Assembly (NCBI GenBank): GCA_030544215.1
Contig: JARZZO010000011.1
Coordinates: forward strand, 2,528,001 to 2,592,000
DNA: 64,000 bases
Direction of reading: 5' to 3'
From: Zantedeschia hybrid cultivar
Lineage: Eukaryota > Streptophyta > Magnoliopsida > Alismatales > Araceae
Shown: piece after piece, positions 35,523 to 46,687 of the stretch
How the letters are laid out: each line of letters starts with the position of its first letter
Numbering within the stretch: the first letter of the stretch is position 1
Position numbers and translations under genes: made by a program
The notes under the pieces: model-generated
The model's database searches: none
Seen by the model: only the letters and a program-made list of their open reading frames with translations
What the model was told of the DNA's origin: nothing

Positions 35523-36392
35523 ATGGCCGGCGGAGGAGGGAGAGGAAGAGGGAGCCGCCAGGGTCCCGCCAGCCCCGTCGAGATCACCGTAGCCAGGAGC
35601 GGAGCACCCGACGGCGCCGACCCCGAGAGCAGGTTCTACAAGGTCGCCTTCGCTGGCCACCCCATCTACACCACGTACGCCGGGTCGAACGCCGACGTCG
35701 CCCAGTGGATCTCCGACGTGCAACGCACCGAGCGCCACCGCCTTCGCGGCGGCCTCTCCATCGGCGGCGACGGCAGCATCGTCGTGGGGGCTCACATCAC
35801 CCGCGGCCTCGCGAAGTCGTGGTCCTTCATCAGTTCATCCCCCAGGTGGGTGCCCTTCACCAAAGTGGGCGAGGAGGATCGCGCGGTGGAGTTGCTCTCC
35901 CTCTGCGCCGGGGGTAACCACTGCCTGCTGCTCGTCCTCGACCAAGCCGGCGGTCCCAGCTGCTACGACCGCCGCCACTTCCCGCGCCCGCTGCGGGAGT
36001 TCCTGGCCGATCGAGACGTGTTCCTGGTCGGCCTTGGCGCCCGCGCCGCCGCCAAGACGCTGAAGGGGGACTGGGGCGTCCACGTGGCCCTCCCCACGGA
36101 GCTGAGGGCGCTGTTCACAGCGGCCTACGGGGAGGACGCGCTATCGGCTGCCAGGCGGGGCGGTGGCGGGAACGCGGAGGTGATGAGGGAGATGGCCCGG
36201 GTGGCGCTCGGCGGGATCGACGCCGGCGAGAGGCCGGCCAACCTGGAGGAGGGGTGGTGGGACGACGCGCTGTGTAGGGAAGAGGTGAAGTACATGGCCG
36301 TGGACGCGTTTCTCAGCTACAAGATCGCAGAGAATAGCTTGGAGGTGATCGGGGGAAATCGCCTAATAGCTTTGTTCCGTGCGACGATGTGA
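35523..36392 (+). CDS. WRN-exonuclease-like (RNase H fold) protein, probable pseudoenzyme
   Basis: Single-exon gene of 289 residues. A Gly/Arg-rich N-terminus (1-16) precedes a domain of the plant WRN-like 3'-5' exonuclease family. VAQWISDVQRTERHRLRG (59-76) opens it, SIVVGAHITRG (85-95) stands where the family has VGLDTEW, VELLSLCAGGNHCLLLVL (122-139) is the second strand pair, LREFLADRDVFLVGLGARAA (157-176) matches the FL..FVGVG helix, and EEVKYMAVDAFLSYKIAE (253-270) matches the closing YAAVDAY..Y motif. The DxE pair and the middle Asp of the DEDDy set are missing; only Asp261 and Tyr266 remain. It may bind nucleic acid without cutting it, or be drifting. The start at 35523 (acATGGCC) is preferred over 35415 because a TATA box lies between them. 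It is much richer in GC than its surroundings. Inverted pseudogene copies lie 2-2.7 kb upstream. Confidence 0.8.
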   Translation: MAGGGGRGRGSRQGPASPVEITVARSGAPDGADPESRFYKVAFAGHPIYTTYAGSNADVAQWISDVQRTERHRLRGGLSIGGDGSIVVGAHITRGLAKSWSFISSSPRWVPFTKVGEEDRAVELLSLCAGGNHCLLLVLDQAGGPSCYDRRHFPRPLREFLADRDVFLVGLGARAAAKTLKGDWGVHVALPTELRALFTAAYGEDALSAARRGGGGNAEVMREMARVALGGIDAGERPANLEEGWWDDALCREEVKYMAVDAFLSYKIAENSLEVIGGNRLIALFRATM

Positions 36393-36631
36393 TTGATGAT
36401 GGCTATCATATCAGTAGTATCAGGTTTGAGTTTAGTACTAAGTAGTAGGAACAGAGAAGAAGGTGCTAGCTAGCCATGGCTAGGGTTTTAAAAGTTTCCT
36501 TTCTTTCTTTCAAGTACTGCGTGTTTGCAAGGTAATGGTTACTGCAGAAGAAATGAAGCTCTACTACGTTGTAGCTGCGTTCTTAATTTCCTTGTTGAAT
36601 GGTCTTGTTTGCCGTTCGTTTGATCACTTGT

Positions 36632-36654
36632 TGCTCTCTCTCTCTCTCTCTCTC
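36632..36654. repeat. (CT)n microsatellite
   Basis: A CT run that marks the edge of the hAT-like element at 36655-37339 and may have replaced its terminus. Confidence 0.85.
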
Positions 36655-37339
36655 CATGAGTTTAAATTATTTGCTTCATTTTTGTTTTTATTAATAGATA
36701 CGGAATTTCGTTAAAAAAAATTAATTAAATCATAAAAAACAAAAATGAACCTTCGATAATTATAGAAGTCAAAAACGAAAATACTCATTTCCGCATCCGG
36801 TAATCTATTTTCACTTTTGAACGATCGTGCACCTTATAGATCCATCTACATGCGTGCACTTTTATACGTTAAATATAATATCTAATAGCGAGAATATCTC
36901 TTAAAAATTTGATAAAAGGAAGGTCACATTGAGAAGTTGGAAATTTTTGAACATTTTAATATAATTTTATGACACATGTTTAAACATATCTATATGTAAA
37001 TTTAAATTGATAACTAAAGTAGATTTTAAAATTTTAAAATTATTAATTATTAATTTTTACATATATTAAAATTTCATAAATTTAATTTTTTTAATTATTA
37101 GAAAAAAGTTTATCAGAAAATAAATAGTAATGGTGATTTTAAGTATCTTAATATACCGATAATGACAGCAAAAACTTTCGTTTACTTCTATTTTCGATTT
37201 CTAATTTAAAAACGAAATTGGATGCAGAAGTGAAAACATTCACTTCGGTCTCTATTTTCGTCTTCGATAAATCTTATAGAAAACAGAAAAGGAAGGTGTC
37301 ATTTTAATTATTTCCGTCTCCGACTCGTTGACAACCCTA
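36655..37339 (-). mobile_element. hAT-like element downstream of the WRN-like gene
   Basis: Read on the minus strand it starts TAGGGTTGTCAACGAGTCGG and follows the same internal order as 48140-48753 and 33573-34147 (for example 'gaaattccgtatctatta' near the far end). Its far terminus, facing the WRN-like gene, is lost at the (CT)n run. No coding capacity. Confidence 0.65.
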
Positions 37340-37391
37340 ACTACTACTAGTGAGCGAAAAATTATCATGCATGTTCCATTGTTTCTCTGTA

Positions 37392-37438
<47 letters not shown>

Positions 37439-40032
37439 TGCCTAATTAACCTCTCTTTGATGTCACTTGGAATGCAACGTACCAGTGCACTACTGCTCTA
37501 ACTAACGTGTCTCATTAGGATGACAAGTTGGGGCTTTAGCCGGGCTAATTAATTTAGTGGTTTATTTGTTAATCTTGAGGCTAGTTAAATTGGTCCCACA
37601 TAATTAAGCTTTAATGTGTTTTCAAACGTGACGTAATGTTCTCATATCAATATTTGTTGCACCACCCAAGCGAGCAGCATCAGATCGCCCACTCGCGCAA
37701 TCTGAGTAGTGCATAAGCTTTTCTTTAATTTTTTAACCGTTTAATCTTATGAATGTCAAGTTTAAAGAAAAAAAACTTACTACATCACTCACTGCCGTCC
37801 GATCTAAAAGATGGGGCCGCAGCACGGGACCGGACCCAACAAGTACTGCTCATGTTCTTCTCAGCTGCATTGCTAGCTGTTAACACTACACTCTATTAGT
37901 AGAGTAAAATTTGCTCTCGCTGCACCGCCCCTCTCATGCGGTTAAAACAATAAATTGAAGTATTAAGTCGCCCTCAGTAGGTCATTTTTTATTATCTAAT
38001 AGAGTTTAATTTTTAATTTTTAAAAAATTTAAGTCATCCAGTCGGAATTCCACTTCATGGATGTGTAAATTGGATTTGAGGCCGACTTAAAAGAATTTAA
38101 AACAAAAATTATATAGAGCTCGTCTCACCACACCTCCTCGCACCCCTCGCTAAAAGTAGCGTCTAGCTCGACCCTGCCATCTCTGCAAAAAAGCTTGCAG
38201 GCAACAGGAACAGCTGGTCCAAGTACTACTATTGGGTCTGGTCAAAAAAATATATATACTAATATTGGGAGAAAGGATAAAAGAAGCAACTGCGCGCAGA
38301 ACAGGAAAGTAGACGAGCAAGAGGAGTTTTGTGCAGCGTTACCAGAGGAAGGTCTGCACCAGCAGTGATATTTATACAGTGTGACTATTTATTAGTATTT
38401 TAAATATTTTTTAAAAGGACGTACTTCTTATGTTATCAGTGTCAAATTGAGTGTTACAAATTAAGATCAACATAATTAAAGATCCACTACAATAAATATA
38501 ATTGGGTGCTTGAGAAATAAAGAATGTCATAAAAGAGTAGTTTAAGAGAGAGTACAAATAACATATAAAGTCTCCTCTATCAAGAGACTTAACTGTATCT
38601 GAAATATTTCAAACCACTTTATTTTACCATGAAGATAGACTCCTTATGCAATTGGGCAACCAGAAAACTGATTTAAAGTACTCTCAGACACTTCCCAGTG
38701 AAAATTCTTTAAATAAAAAAGTCACTTTCTTTTTTGATTTTTTCTGATTGTCTGATCTTTAAACGCCAAGTTAAGGTGGTTTCACATTTTTTTTTAAAAA
38801 CGAAAAAAGAGTACCTGTCTCCTACATGGCCATCTGATTCAAGTCGAAAATATTGCAACCTACGTGAAATTATAATGTCCAGAATAATGTAGCAAATACC
38901 TGCCATCTGGAAGTGTCTATGAATCTGATTAGCTTAACAAGCTTGGCCTGCTTCAGGTTGGGCTTGGGCATATTTATCAAGCCCACGAGCTGAGTAACTG
39001 TGACTCAATTGTTCAAACGGGTCCTGGGCTTGGGGCTTTGGCCCAGCAAGCTTTGCTAATACGATAAGATAATAATGCAATATATTTCTAACCACAAAAC
39101 CATCATTGATAGAAGTGATGGTATGTTGATCAGAGAATAAGTTCTGCTGTTCAATGCACTATAATCACTGTCGGATCCATGGGTAAGACCATAGTTAGTT
39201 AAATATTTTATGAGAATGTCTTGCTGCACCATCAAGGGTTTATACGCCGCCAATATTAAAAAAATATATATATTGTTTTTGAAACCCTCTAAGATGCCTT
39301 ATAACTGCCTACAATCTAATTTTTGATCGGATATTTTTACTGTTCATTGAGACTTGTTTTTCAAATTTTCATCTTTTTTTGGGGTACCCGATCAAAAATC
39401 GGACTGTAGAGGGTTGTCGGTCATCTTGGGGGGTTCCAAAAAAAATTCAAAAATTAATTTTTTTGTTTACTTGCTTGCACCACCAGGTGGCGTAATAGCC
39501 CTCGAAGGTGCACCAAGATATTCTTATATTTTATAGTACATGTATAATTCGTGTACTTTTGAAGTTCCGAATAAAATTCATGTACGCGGCTCCGAACTAA
39601 AAGATAGGGAAAAATACTAGTCTTTTTGACGTCCACCATTTTATTCACATAAAATATTAAAAAGTTCTATACTTCCGTTTAATACACTATATTATTGAAT
39701 TAAAATAAGACTTTTACCGCTTAAACATGAGGTTGTATGATAAAAAAGCTCACTTTCTCATTGACATAAACTCATAATTTGAATAATAACTATTTATTAT
39801 ATCATTATAGTTTTTATTTTAACTTTTAAAAGAATTTAATTAAAAATTATAGATATCTTGCCAAATCTATTTTTAATGTTTTAATTATTTGACTGATTTT
39901 TTGACTATCCTAGTCAAATTTTAAACTAAATCATATCTAAACGTATTTTTGTCCGTATTTAATAAACTATGGGTAAGACAAGCCTCCTACCCATAAAATT
40001 GCAGAATTACTGTTGCTGGGATTTTTTTCATC
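37340..40032. other. No gene recognised
   Basis: Contains a (TA)n run (37408-37436), a decayed MITE-family segment near 38030 ('gtcatccagtcgg'), and a 'gcttgggc'-rich stretch at 38940-39055 that resembles hAT-type subterminal repeats. Open frames are short and domain-free. Confidence 0.4.
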
Positions 40033-40250
40033 TTTAGTCTTTTTAATCTACTTAATTTAATAAAAACTCCTTATAACATCTGTATTTAGCAAAAACTCTC
40101 TATAATTTTTATTTTATTTGGAAAACATCTTAAAAAATCAAAAAATTCAAAAAGAGTCTTTCCAAATAAAAGTGAAATTATAGGAAGTTTTTGCTAAATA
40201 TAGACGTTACAGGAAGTTTTGTTTTACTTAAATAGATTATAAAGACTAAA
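40033..40250. repeat. Foldback (large inverted repeat) element
   Basis: The left arm (about 40033-40128, starting 'tttagtctttttaatctact') and the right arm (about 40163-40250, ending 'gattataaagactaaa') are near-complementary over about 90 bases with scattered mismatches. The loop is about 35 bases. Transcription would give a long RNA hairpin. No coding capacity; target duplication not resolved. Confidence 0.75.
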
Positions 40251-40313
40251 ACCTAAAGAAACCAATTAATTAATATAACTTTACTGCATAAAGACAAGTG
40301 CAAGAGTATCCTT

Positions 40314-40600
40314 GTGGTTACTAGTGCAATCAGAGGTCATGATGCATAATTAGAGAAGTACTTTTGTACTATAGTGGGAGTATTTTTGTAGATGGAAATT
40401 CAGCAACTTAGATCTTATGGCGGAACATATGCCAATGACCAAGATATAAGATATTGTGGTTACTTGTTGTGCAATTAGAGATCATAATGCATAATTAGAG
40501 GCGTACTTTTGTGCTATAGTGGGAGTATTTTTGTAGATGGAAATTCAGCAATTTAGATCTTGTGGCGGAACATGTTTCGATGACCAAGATATAAGATATT
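40314..40600. repeat. Two tandem copies of a 142-145-bp unit
   Basis: Units 40314-40455 and 40456-40600 share the order 'gtggttact', 'atgcataattagag', 'tagtgggagtatttttgtag', 'gaccaagatataagatatt'. The later part is also related to 43060-43150 and 45765-45850. Confidence 0.85.
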
Positions 40601-40675
40601 GGACGATCATTTAGGTATTTATGGTCTCTAAGATGGATGATCTTTTCAGTCAGAAAATATCTCTATCGATTTCAG

Positions 40676-41041
40676 GAGTAATACTTGCGGTGCACTGAGG
40701 GTGCCAATTGCACTGACTCTCAATGCAGTAGGTAAATAAAAAAGAGTATTTTTTGAATTTTTTCTAGGTGTGCCCCAAAGCGCCCTATATCTCTGTATCG
40801 GCCGATCTTTGATCGGACGACCTAAAAAATCTGAAAAATAAAAAAATAAGTCCCAATGAATAATAAAAAATGTCCTTAATGGGTTGAGTCCAATAACAGT
40901 TTTTGATTTTTCAAATTTTTTGAGATCGTCCTATCGGAGGTCGGCCTATACAGACATATAAGACACCTCGGGGTCTACCTAAATTTTTTTTCGAAAAATA
41001 AAGTTTTTTTTTATTTACCCACTACAATGCAAGTATTACTC
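40676..41041. mobile_element. Mutator-like MITE, 366 bp
   Basis: Ends GAGTAATACTTGCGG and, reverse-complemented, GAGTAATACTTGCATTG. The 9-bp flanks cgatttcag (40667-40675) and tgacttcaa (41042-41050) agree at 6 of 9, as expected for an aged Mutator-type duplication. Paralogous sequence without the insertion is present at about 43185-43215 and 45890-45918. Confidence 0.7.
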
Positions 41042-41284
41042 TGACTTCAATTGTGAAAAAAGTAACTTTGCTCATGTTGTCTTCAATTTGGTACGAACCT
41101 ACTAAGTTGGGCTTGATGAAAGGATTTAACTAGGATACTGCTAGCACAAGGAGGATAAAAACAAACAGTGAAGTACTTATGTGGTGCAAAGTGCTTTTAT
41201 CATAACACTTAGACCAAAGGAATATCTCTTCAAAGTTCATGGGATATCCCCTTTTTTTCTTAGCACCTATGGCCTATTAATTGC

Positions 41285-41600
41285 TAAGTAATACTTGCCG
41301 CACTACATGCAGTGGGATGCAGTTAATTTTTTTATTTTAATTTATTTTATTTTTTAAAATTATTTTATAGTAGGCACCATCATTCTCAGTATACCCATAC
41401 AACCTGATCTTCAATTGCGACATCCGATTATATGGACATGCCAAACAGGAAGGGGCGCACTATAAAAAATATTTAAAACAATAAAAAAAGATAAACTTAT
41501 TGTTGGATTCGTTTGATCTAAGTAGATCGGACGGCTCTCGGCTTACGGTGCAGGTTGCACTGCACCACAAGCGGTGCAACAAGTCCAACTCTTACTTACA
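41285..41600. repeat. Probable member of the same MITE family
   Basis: Starts 'aagtaatacttgccgcac' and ends with a 'ggtgcaacaagtccaactcttactt' type terminus. The inverted ends are more diverged than those of 40676-41041, and the target duplication is unclear. Confidence 0.4.
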
Positions 41601-41876
41601 TGCTCTTTTGAAATATAATTATGATTGTAAGCTTTTTTACTTTAAATCTAACCAAAACGGTTGATTATTTGATACACAAAAGTTCAGAAATTGGCTTCTA
41701 AAATCCTAAGGAAAAAAAGCCTTCCTTACAAGCCACTCTCAAGGCTAACAACACACCCAAACTCTCCCTACGAAAGTTTGGGAAGCTGGTATCCCAAATA
41801 CATGGCGTAGAGGGGGTGGGGGTTGGGAGATGGAGTTGGTTAGGAGTGAACCCAACGATTGTGAGGTCTTGGGTTC
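41601..41876. other. No gene recognised
   Basis: A minus-strand frame extends through this stretch into the solo LTR, but no domain is seen. The last five bases, ggttc at 41872-41876, are the left target duplication of that LTR. Confidence 0.4.
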
Positions 41877-42437
41877 TGATGCAGCCTAAGCAATCGCGAG
41901 CGGGTCTCAAATGTCGGATCTGAGAGCCGAAAGGAGCTCTGACGTCGCGAGAAAGATCCGAGTCCAAGAAGCGTTCAGAGGTGAGAGACGAGAGTGCCTG
42001 TAGAGAGAAGTGATCTCGTCAGGAAGGGTCCTAGATTTCATCCCAGAAGAGTCCTCTCCGACGGTCAAATTAGATTCAGATCAAGAGATGACAGTAATGT
42101 ATTAAGAGGAAACTAGGAGTTTATCTTACTTATCTTTTCTGATGTAAGCATTCTTCTATTTATAGGAGGTGGGTGAAAGAACTTTCTTCACGGCAATCGA
42201 TGTAAGACTATTCACTGCTATGGGAGTACATATCCTAAAAATGTTGGGAGACCTTTTTATATCTATTGGGCCAAAGGCCCATATTCCGGCCGACTTTGGA
42301 CTGGGCCGAGGCTGATGGTCCTCACCTTTCGGCCCAAAATGGCTGTTGGACCGTACTTGACTTCCAATTGTCTTTCGGTTCAACGGTCGGCCCAACTCTC
42401 GGTCCACTTGCTGGGCCCACTCAGATTTACCCCATCA
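41877..42437 (-). mobile_element. Solo LTR, 561 bp
   Basis: Begins TGATGCAGCC and ends CCCCATCA, so the termini are the inverted TGATG/CATCA of an LTR. It is flanked by the 5-bp duplication GGTTC (41872-41876 and 42438-42442). On the minus strand a TATA box (tataaatag) lies at about 42155-42165, as expected for LTR promoters. No internal retrotransposon sequence follows on either side, so only one LTR remains after recombination between two. The family (Ty3 or copia) cannot be told from the LTR alone. Confidence 0.82.
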
Positions 42438-45081
42438 GGTTCAAATCGTGCCATTCCTCACCTTCCGGCCTTCATACGAAATGTGGTGACTAATGTTCCA
42501 GGCTACATGCCTGCCCCTCCTAATTCACTACTGAGGTGTGTTTGATCTTAAGTTCTTCTCGCTATTCCACTAATATGGATCGCACACGGTTACAGTTGAG
42601 AGTAGAAGTCGAATTAATGGGATGTAGAGCTGGATTTGACCTCAAAAATCTAAAAAGTACATGACGTACAATCTCACTTATGCGTTCAAATCTTGCGTCT
42701 CTAAGAGATCATTACCATCTCATAGACATAGACGAGGCAACTCGCATTCGTCCATCAGAAAAAAAAAATAAAACAAAAAACAAAACAAGATCAACATCAA
42801 CATGCATAATCTTGTCGGTAGAATGCAATGTCCGAAGCTTTAAAAAACAAAAAACTTTGAGATAATGCAATGCCAAGAATATAATCTGATTCTTAATAAT
42901 ACAAACAATCAAAGTTGGCACACCAAAATAAGTCAATAAGTTTGCACGAAGACAAAATGTCGGGACTCTAGCGGAGTCTATCTATCCTCCGTGCTAACTT
43001 AAGGTCTTCTTCCTTGTGCATTCACTGGCTCAAATTCGTAGAGTCTTACTATCATGACATAATATGATGGAAATTCAGCAACTTATCTTATGACGGAGCA
43101 TGTGCGAATGACCAAGATATTGGATGATCATTTAGCTATTTTATAGTCTTCAAGATGGATGATCCTTTCATTCAAAAAATATCTCTATCGACTTCGATGG
43201 TGAAAAAAGTGACTTTGCTCATAGTGTCTAGAATTTGGTATGAACCAACTAAGTTGGGCTTGATGAAAGGACATCGCGACAACGATAGTCTACTTTATCA
43301 AAACCTTGTCATCTACGTGACAATGACAACATTATTAAAAGAGTAATACTTGTTGCATCGCATGGAATGCAGTATAAAAATTGAGGTCGATTTTTTTTAA
43401 AAAAATTATGAGTGGTCCCACCATGCCTTACACTTTATATAACTTGATCTCTGATTGAATGATCCAAAAATATAAAAAATGAAAAATTGAACCCTAATTT
43501 ATTGTACTCAACCCATTAAAGACCTTTTTTGAACTATTCATTGAAGTTTGATTTTTCTTTTTAGAATTTTTTTGGATCGTCTGATTGGAGATTTGAGATC
43601 TAGTTGTACGGACATGTAGAACATGATAGGATCGATCATAAAAAAGATTAAAAAAAATATCCTCTTTTTTTGGGTGTCAAAAGAGTTGTGCACTGATGAG
43701 GCAGAATCCGATTCGGCCCATTAAAACAAGCCCAAACCCCATTCAGCCCAACAGCAGCAGTACCAGGCCCCCCGGGAGCCTTCGGCCCGTCAGCGGCCTA
43801 GCAGCCTTCGGCCCATAAGCGGCACCGTCGCTCCCGGCCCAACAGGCTTCAGCCCGTCAGCGGCCCACTAACCTACGGCCCGGGAGCAGTGCGGCAGCCC
43901 AGGGCCCAACAGGCTTCGGCCCATCAGCGGCCCAACCCCCTTCGGCCCGGTAGCCGAATCCGGCCCACTTCGGTGGCGGATCGGGCACTATGGCGGTTTA
44001 TCAGTAAGCCCTCATTTAGTCCTATATCGGCTGCCACCGTTAACCATCCGCTATCCTCCGCTATAAATACCCCGCTATTTATGGCCAAAAGAAGAAAGGA
44101 GAACGGATGCTTCCCCAAGCCCCCGAGACCCTTAAAGGACTACTGTCCGAAAGGCCTTAAAGCTACTCTCTTTGCCTTCTGAATCGAATCTTCTTCAGGG
44201 GCTAACTTGACCGTCGGAGAGGGTTCCCCAGGGCTGACGCCCGGGACTCCTGCTGACTGGTTTTTCTTCTTCTCTCCCTCCTGCAGGGGCTCGGTTCGAA
44301 TCATCGCCGACCTTCCCGAGTCGGTCTCGGCCGCCGACCTCGGATTCCTCTCCCTGGTCTCGACGCCGTACGCCGGCTGCCCCAAGACAGGAGACTCGGT
44401 CTCGCGCTGAAGGAGCATTCGGGCTCACTATCCAAGAGCAAGCCCGCTCCGAGTCGCCCCCGGCCTCGGACCTCCGGCTTCGACTCCGTCACCTGTCGAC
44501 AAGCAGAGGGAAGGAGACTCAACCGCGCCGTTCCTTCGTCCGCCGAAGGAGTTTCGGCCCAAGACAGGAGACTCGGTCTCGCGCTGAAGGAGCCTTCGGG
44601 CTCACTATCCAAGAGAGAACCCGTTCCGAGTCGCCTCCAGCATCGGACCCCCGGCTCCGCCTCTGCGTCCTTCGCCTTCCGGATCCCCGTCGGACCCCTT
44701 CGAACACCGATCCGGCCCAGCTCCGGATCCTCTTCTTCGGATTCCAGCTCCGGAATCCGGTCGTGATAGATCCAGTCTACATCATGCACAATGATTCCTA
44801 TATCAATAAGAATAACCAAAATATTTCAATTAACTTATTACATAAGCCAAAAAGTGTGACTTGAGTGACACAAGACTTTCCTCTCTTGGGAAAGCTTTGT
44901 AATCAAATTTACTTGTAATGATATGAGGGAGGTGAGATTTATCTGATGAATTTACTCAGCCTATTTTTAGGTGCTACAGATTAGTGATAAGGCTCATGGA
45001 CATTATGTTAAGACTTAAGATTAAACCTCAAAATCTAGGAATAATCTTCTGAAGAACGCAGAATAGTCACGAAGGTGCACA
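42394..45081. repeat. Tandem duplication, copy 1
   Basis: The unit is repeated directly at 45082-46687. AACTCTC stands at the left edge (42394-42400), at the copy junction (45082-45088) and at the right edge (46688-46694), a 7-bp microhomology. Without the 1091-bp solo LTR and its extra target repeat, the unit is about 1592 bp. It contains the last 44 bp of the 561-bp solo LTR, a 60-codon open frame with no known domain (43155-43346) and MITE-family sequence. Confidence 0.9.
43694..44784. mobile_element. Solo LTR, 1091 bp, with perfect target duplication
   Basis: Begins TGATGAGGCAG and ends CTACATCA, flanked by TGCAC at 43689-43693 and 44785-44789. The same site in tandem copy 2 (46390-46400, gttgtgcacaatgatt) is uninterrupted and has TGCAC once, which proves the insertion. 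It is GC-rich with repeated 'cggccca' and 'cagcggcc' words, a TATA box (ctataaatacc at about 44061) and an internal near-duplication of about 90 bp (44383-44470 and 44563-44652). Long open frames on both strands are products of high GC; no retrotransposon protein is encoded. Confidence 0.92.
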
Positions 45082-46687
45082 AACTCTCGGCCCACTTGCT
45101 GGGCCCACTCAGATTTACCTCATCAGGTTTGAATCGTGCCATTCCTCACCTTCCGGTCTTCATACGAAATGTGGTGACTAATGTTCCAAGCTACATGCCT
45201 GCCCCTCCTAATTCACTACTGAGGTGTGTTTGATCTTGAGTTCTTCTCGATATTCCACTAATATGGATCGCACACCGTTACAGTTGAGAGTAGAAGTCGA
45301 ATTAATGGGATGTAGAGCTGGATTTGACGTCAAAAATCTAAAAAGTACATGACGTACAATCTCACTTATGCGTTCAAATCTTGCGTCTCTAAGAGAACAT
45401 TACCATCTCATAGACATAGACGAGGCAACTCGCATTCGTCCATCAGAAAAAAAACAAAAACAAAAAACAAAACAAGATCAACATGCAGAATCTTGTCGGT
45501 AGAATGCAATGTCCGAAGCTTTAAAAAACAAAAAACTTTGAGATGCGTAAACTTAATTACCCACAGAATGCAATGCCAAGAATATAATCGGATTCTTAAT
45601 AATACAAACAATCAAAGTTGGCACACCAAAATAAGTCAATAAATTTGCACAAAGACAAAATGTCGGGACTCTAGCGGAGTCTATCTATCCTCCGTGCTAA
45701 CTTAAGGTCTTCTTCCTTGTGCATTCACTGGCTCAAATTCGTAGAGTCTTACTATCATGACATAATATGATGGAAATTCAGCAACTTATCTTATGACGGA
45801 GCATGTGCGAATGACCAAGATATTGGATGATCATTTAGCTATTTTATAGTCTTCAAGATGGATGATCCTTTCATTCAAAAAATATCTCTATCGACTTCGA
45901 TGGTGAAAAAAGTGACTTTGCACACAGTGTCTAGAATTTGGTATGAACCAACTAAGTTGGGCTTGATGAAAGGACATCGCGACAACGATAGTCTACTTTA
46001 TCAAAACCTTGTCATCTACGTGACAATGACAACATTATTAAAAGAGTAATACTTGTTGCATCACATGGAATGCAGTATAAAAATTGAAGTCGATTTTTTA
46101 AAAAAAAATTATGAGTGGTCTCACCATGCCTTACACTTTATATAACTTGATCTCTGATTGAATGATCCAAAAATATAAAAAATGAAAAATTGAACCCTAA
46201 TTTATTGTACTCAACCCATTAAAGACCTTTTTTGAACTATTCATTGAAGTTTGATTTTTCTTTTTAGAATTTTTTTGGGTCGTCTGATTGGAGATTTGAG
46301 ATCTAGTTGTACGGACATGTAGAACATGATAGGATCGATCATAAAAAAGATTAAAAAAAATATCCTCTTTTTTTGGGTGTCAAAAGAGTTGTGCACAATG
46401 ATTCCTATATCAATAAGAATAACCAAAATATTTCAATTAACTTATTACATAAGCCAAGAAGTGTGACTTGAGTGACACAAGACTTTCCTCTCATGGGAAA
46501 GCTTTGTAATCAAATTTACTTGTAATGATATGAGGGAGGTGAGATTTATCTGATGAATTTACTCAACCTATTTTTAGGTGCTACATATTAGTGATAAGGC
46601 TCGTGGACATTATGTTAAGACTTAAGATTAAACCTCAAATCTAAGAATAATCTTCTGAAGAACGTAGAATAGTCACGAAGGTGCACA
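45082..46687. repeat. Tandem duplication, copy 2
   Basis: 1606 bp, highly similar to copy 1 apart from small changes, including an extra 22-bp or so stretch around 45545-45567 and a shorter A-rich run near 45450. It lacks the 1091-bp solo LTR. Confidence 0.9.

Noticed and set aside
35208..35795. 195-codon minus-strand open frame over the start of the WRN-like gene
   Set aside because: High GC content keeps the antisense frames open; no domain, and the plus-strand frame has clear family motifs.
44301..44819. 172-codon minus-strand open frame, and overlapping frames on both strands
   Set aside because: It lies within the GC-rich solo LTR, runs past the LTR edge and repeats internally because the LTR has an internal duplication. 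No retrotransposon or cellular domain.
43155..46049. 63-codon frames repeated at 43155-43346 and 45858-46049
   Set aside because: Identical apart from a few residues only because the DNA is tandemly duplicated; no domain, and the related sequence at 40635-41130 does not preserve the frame.
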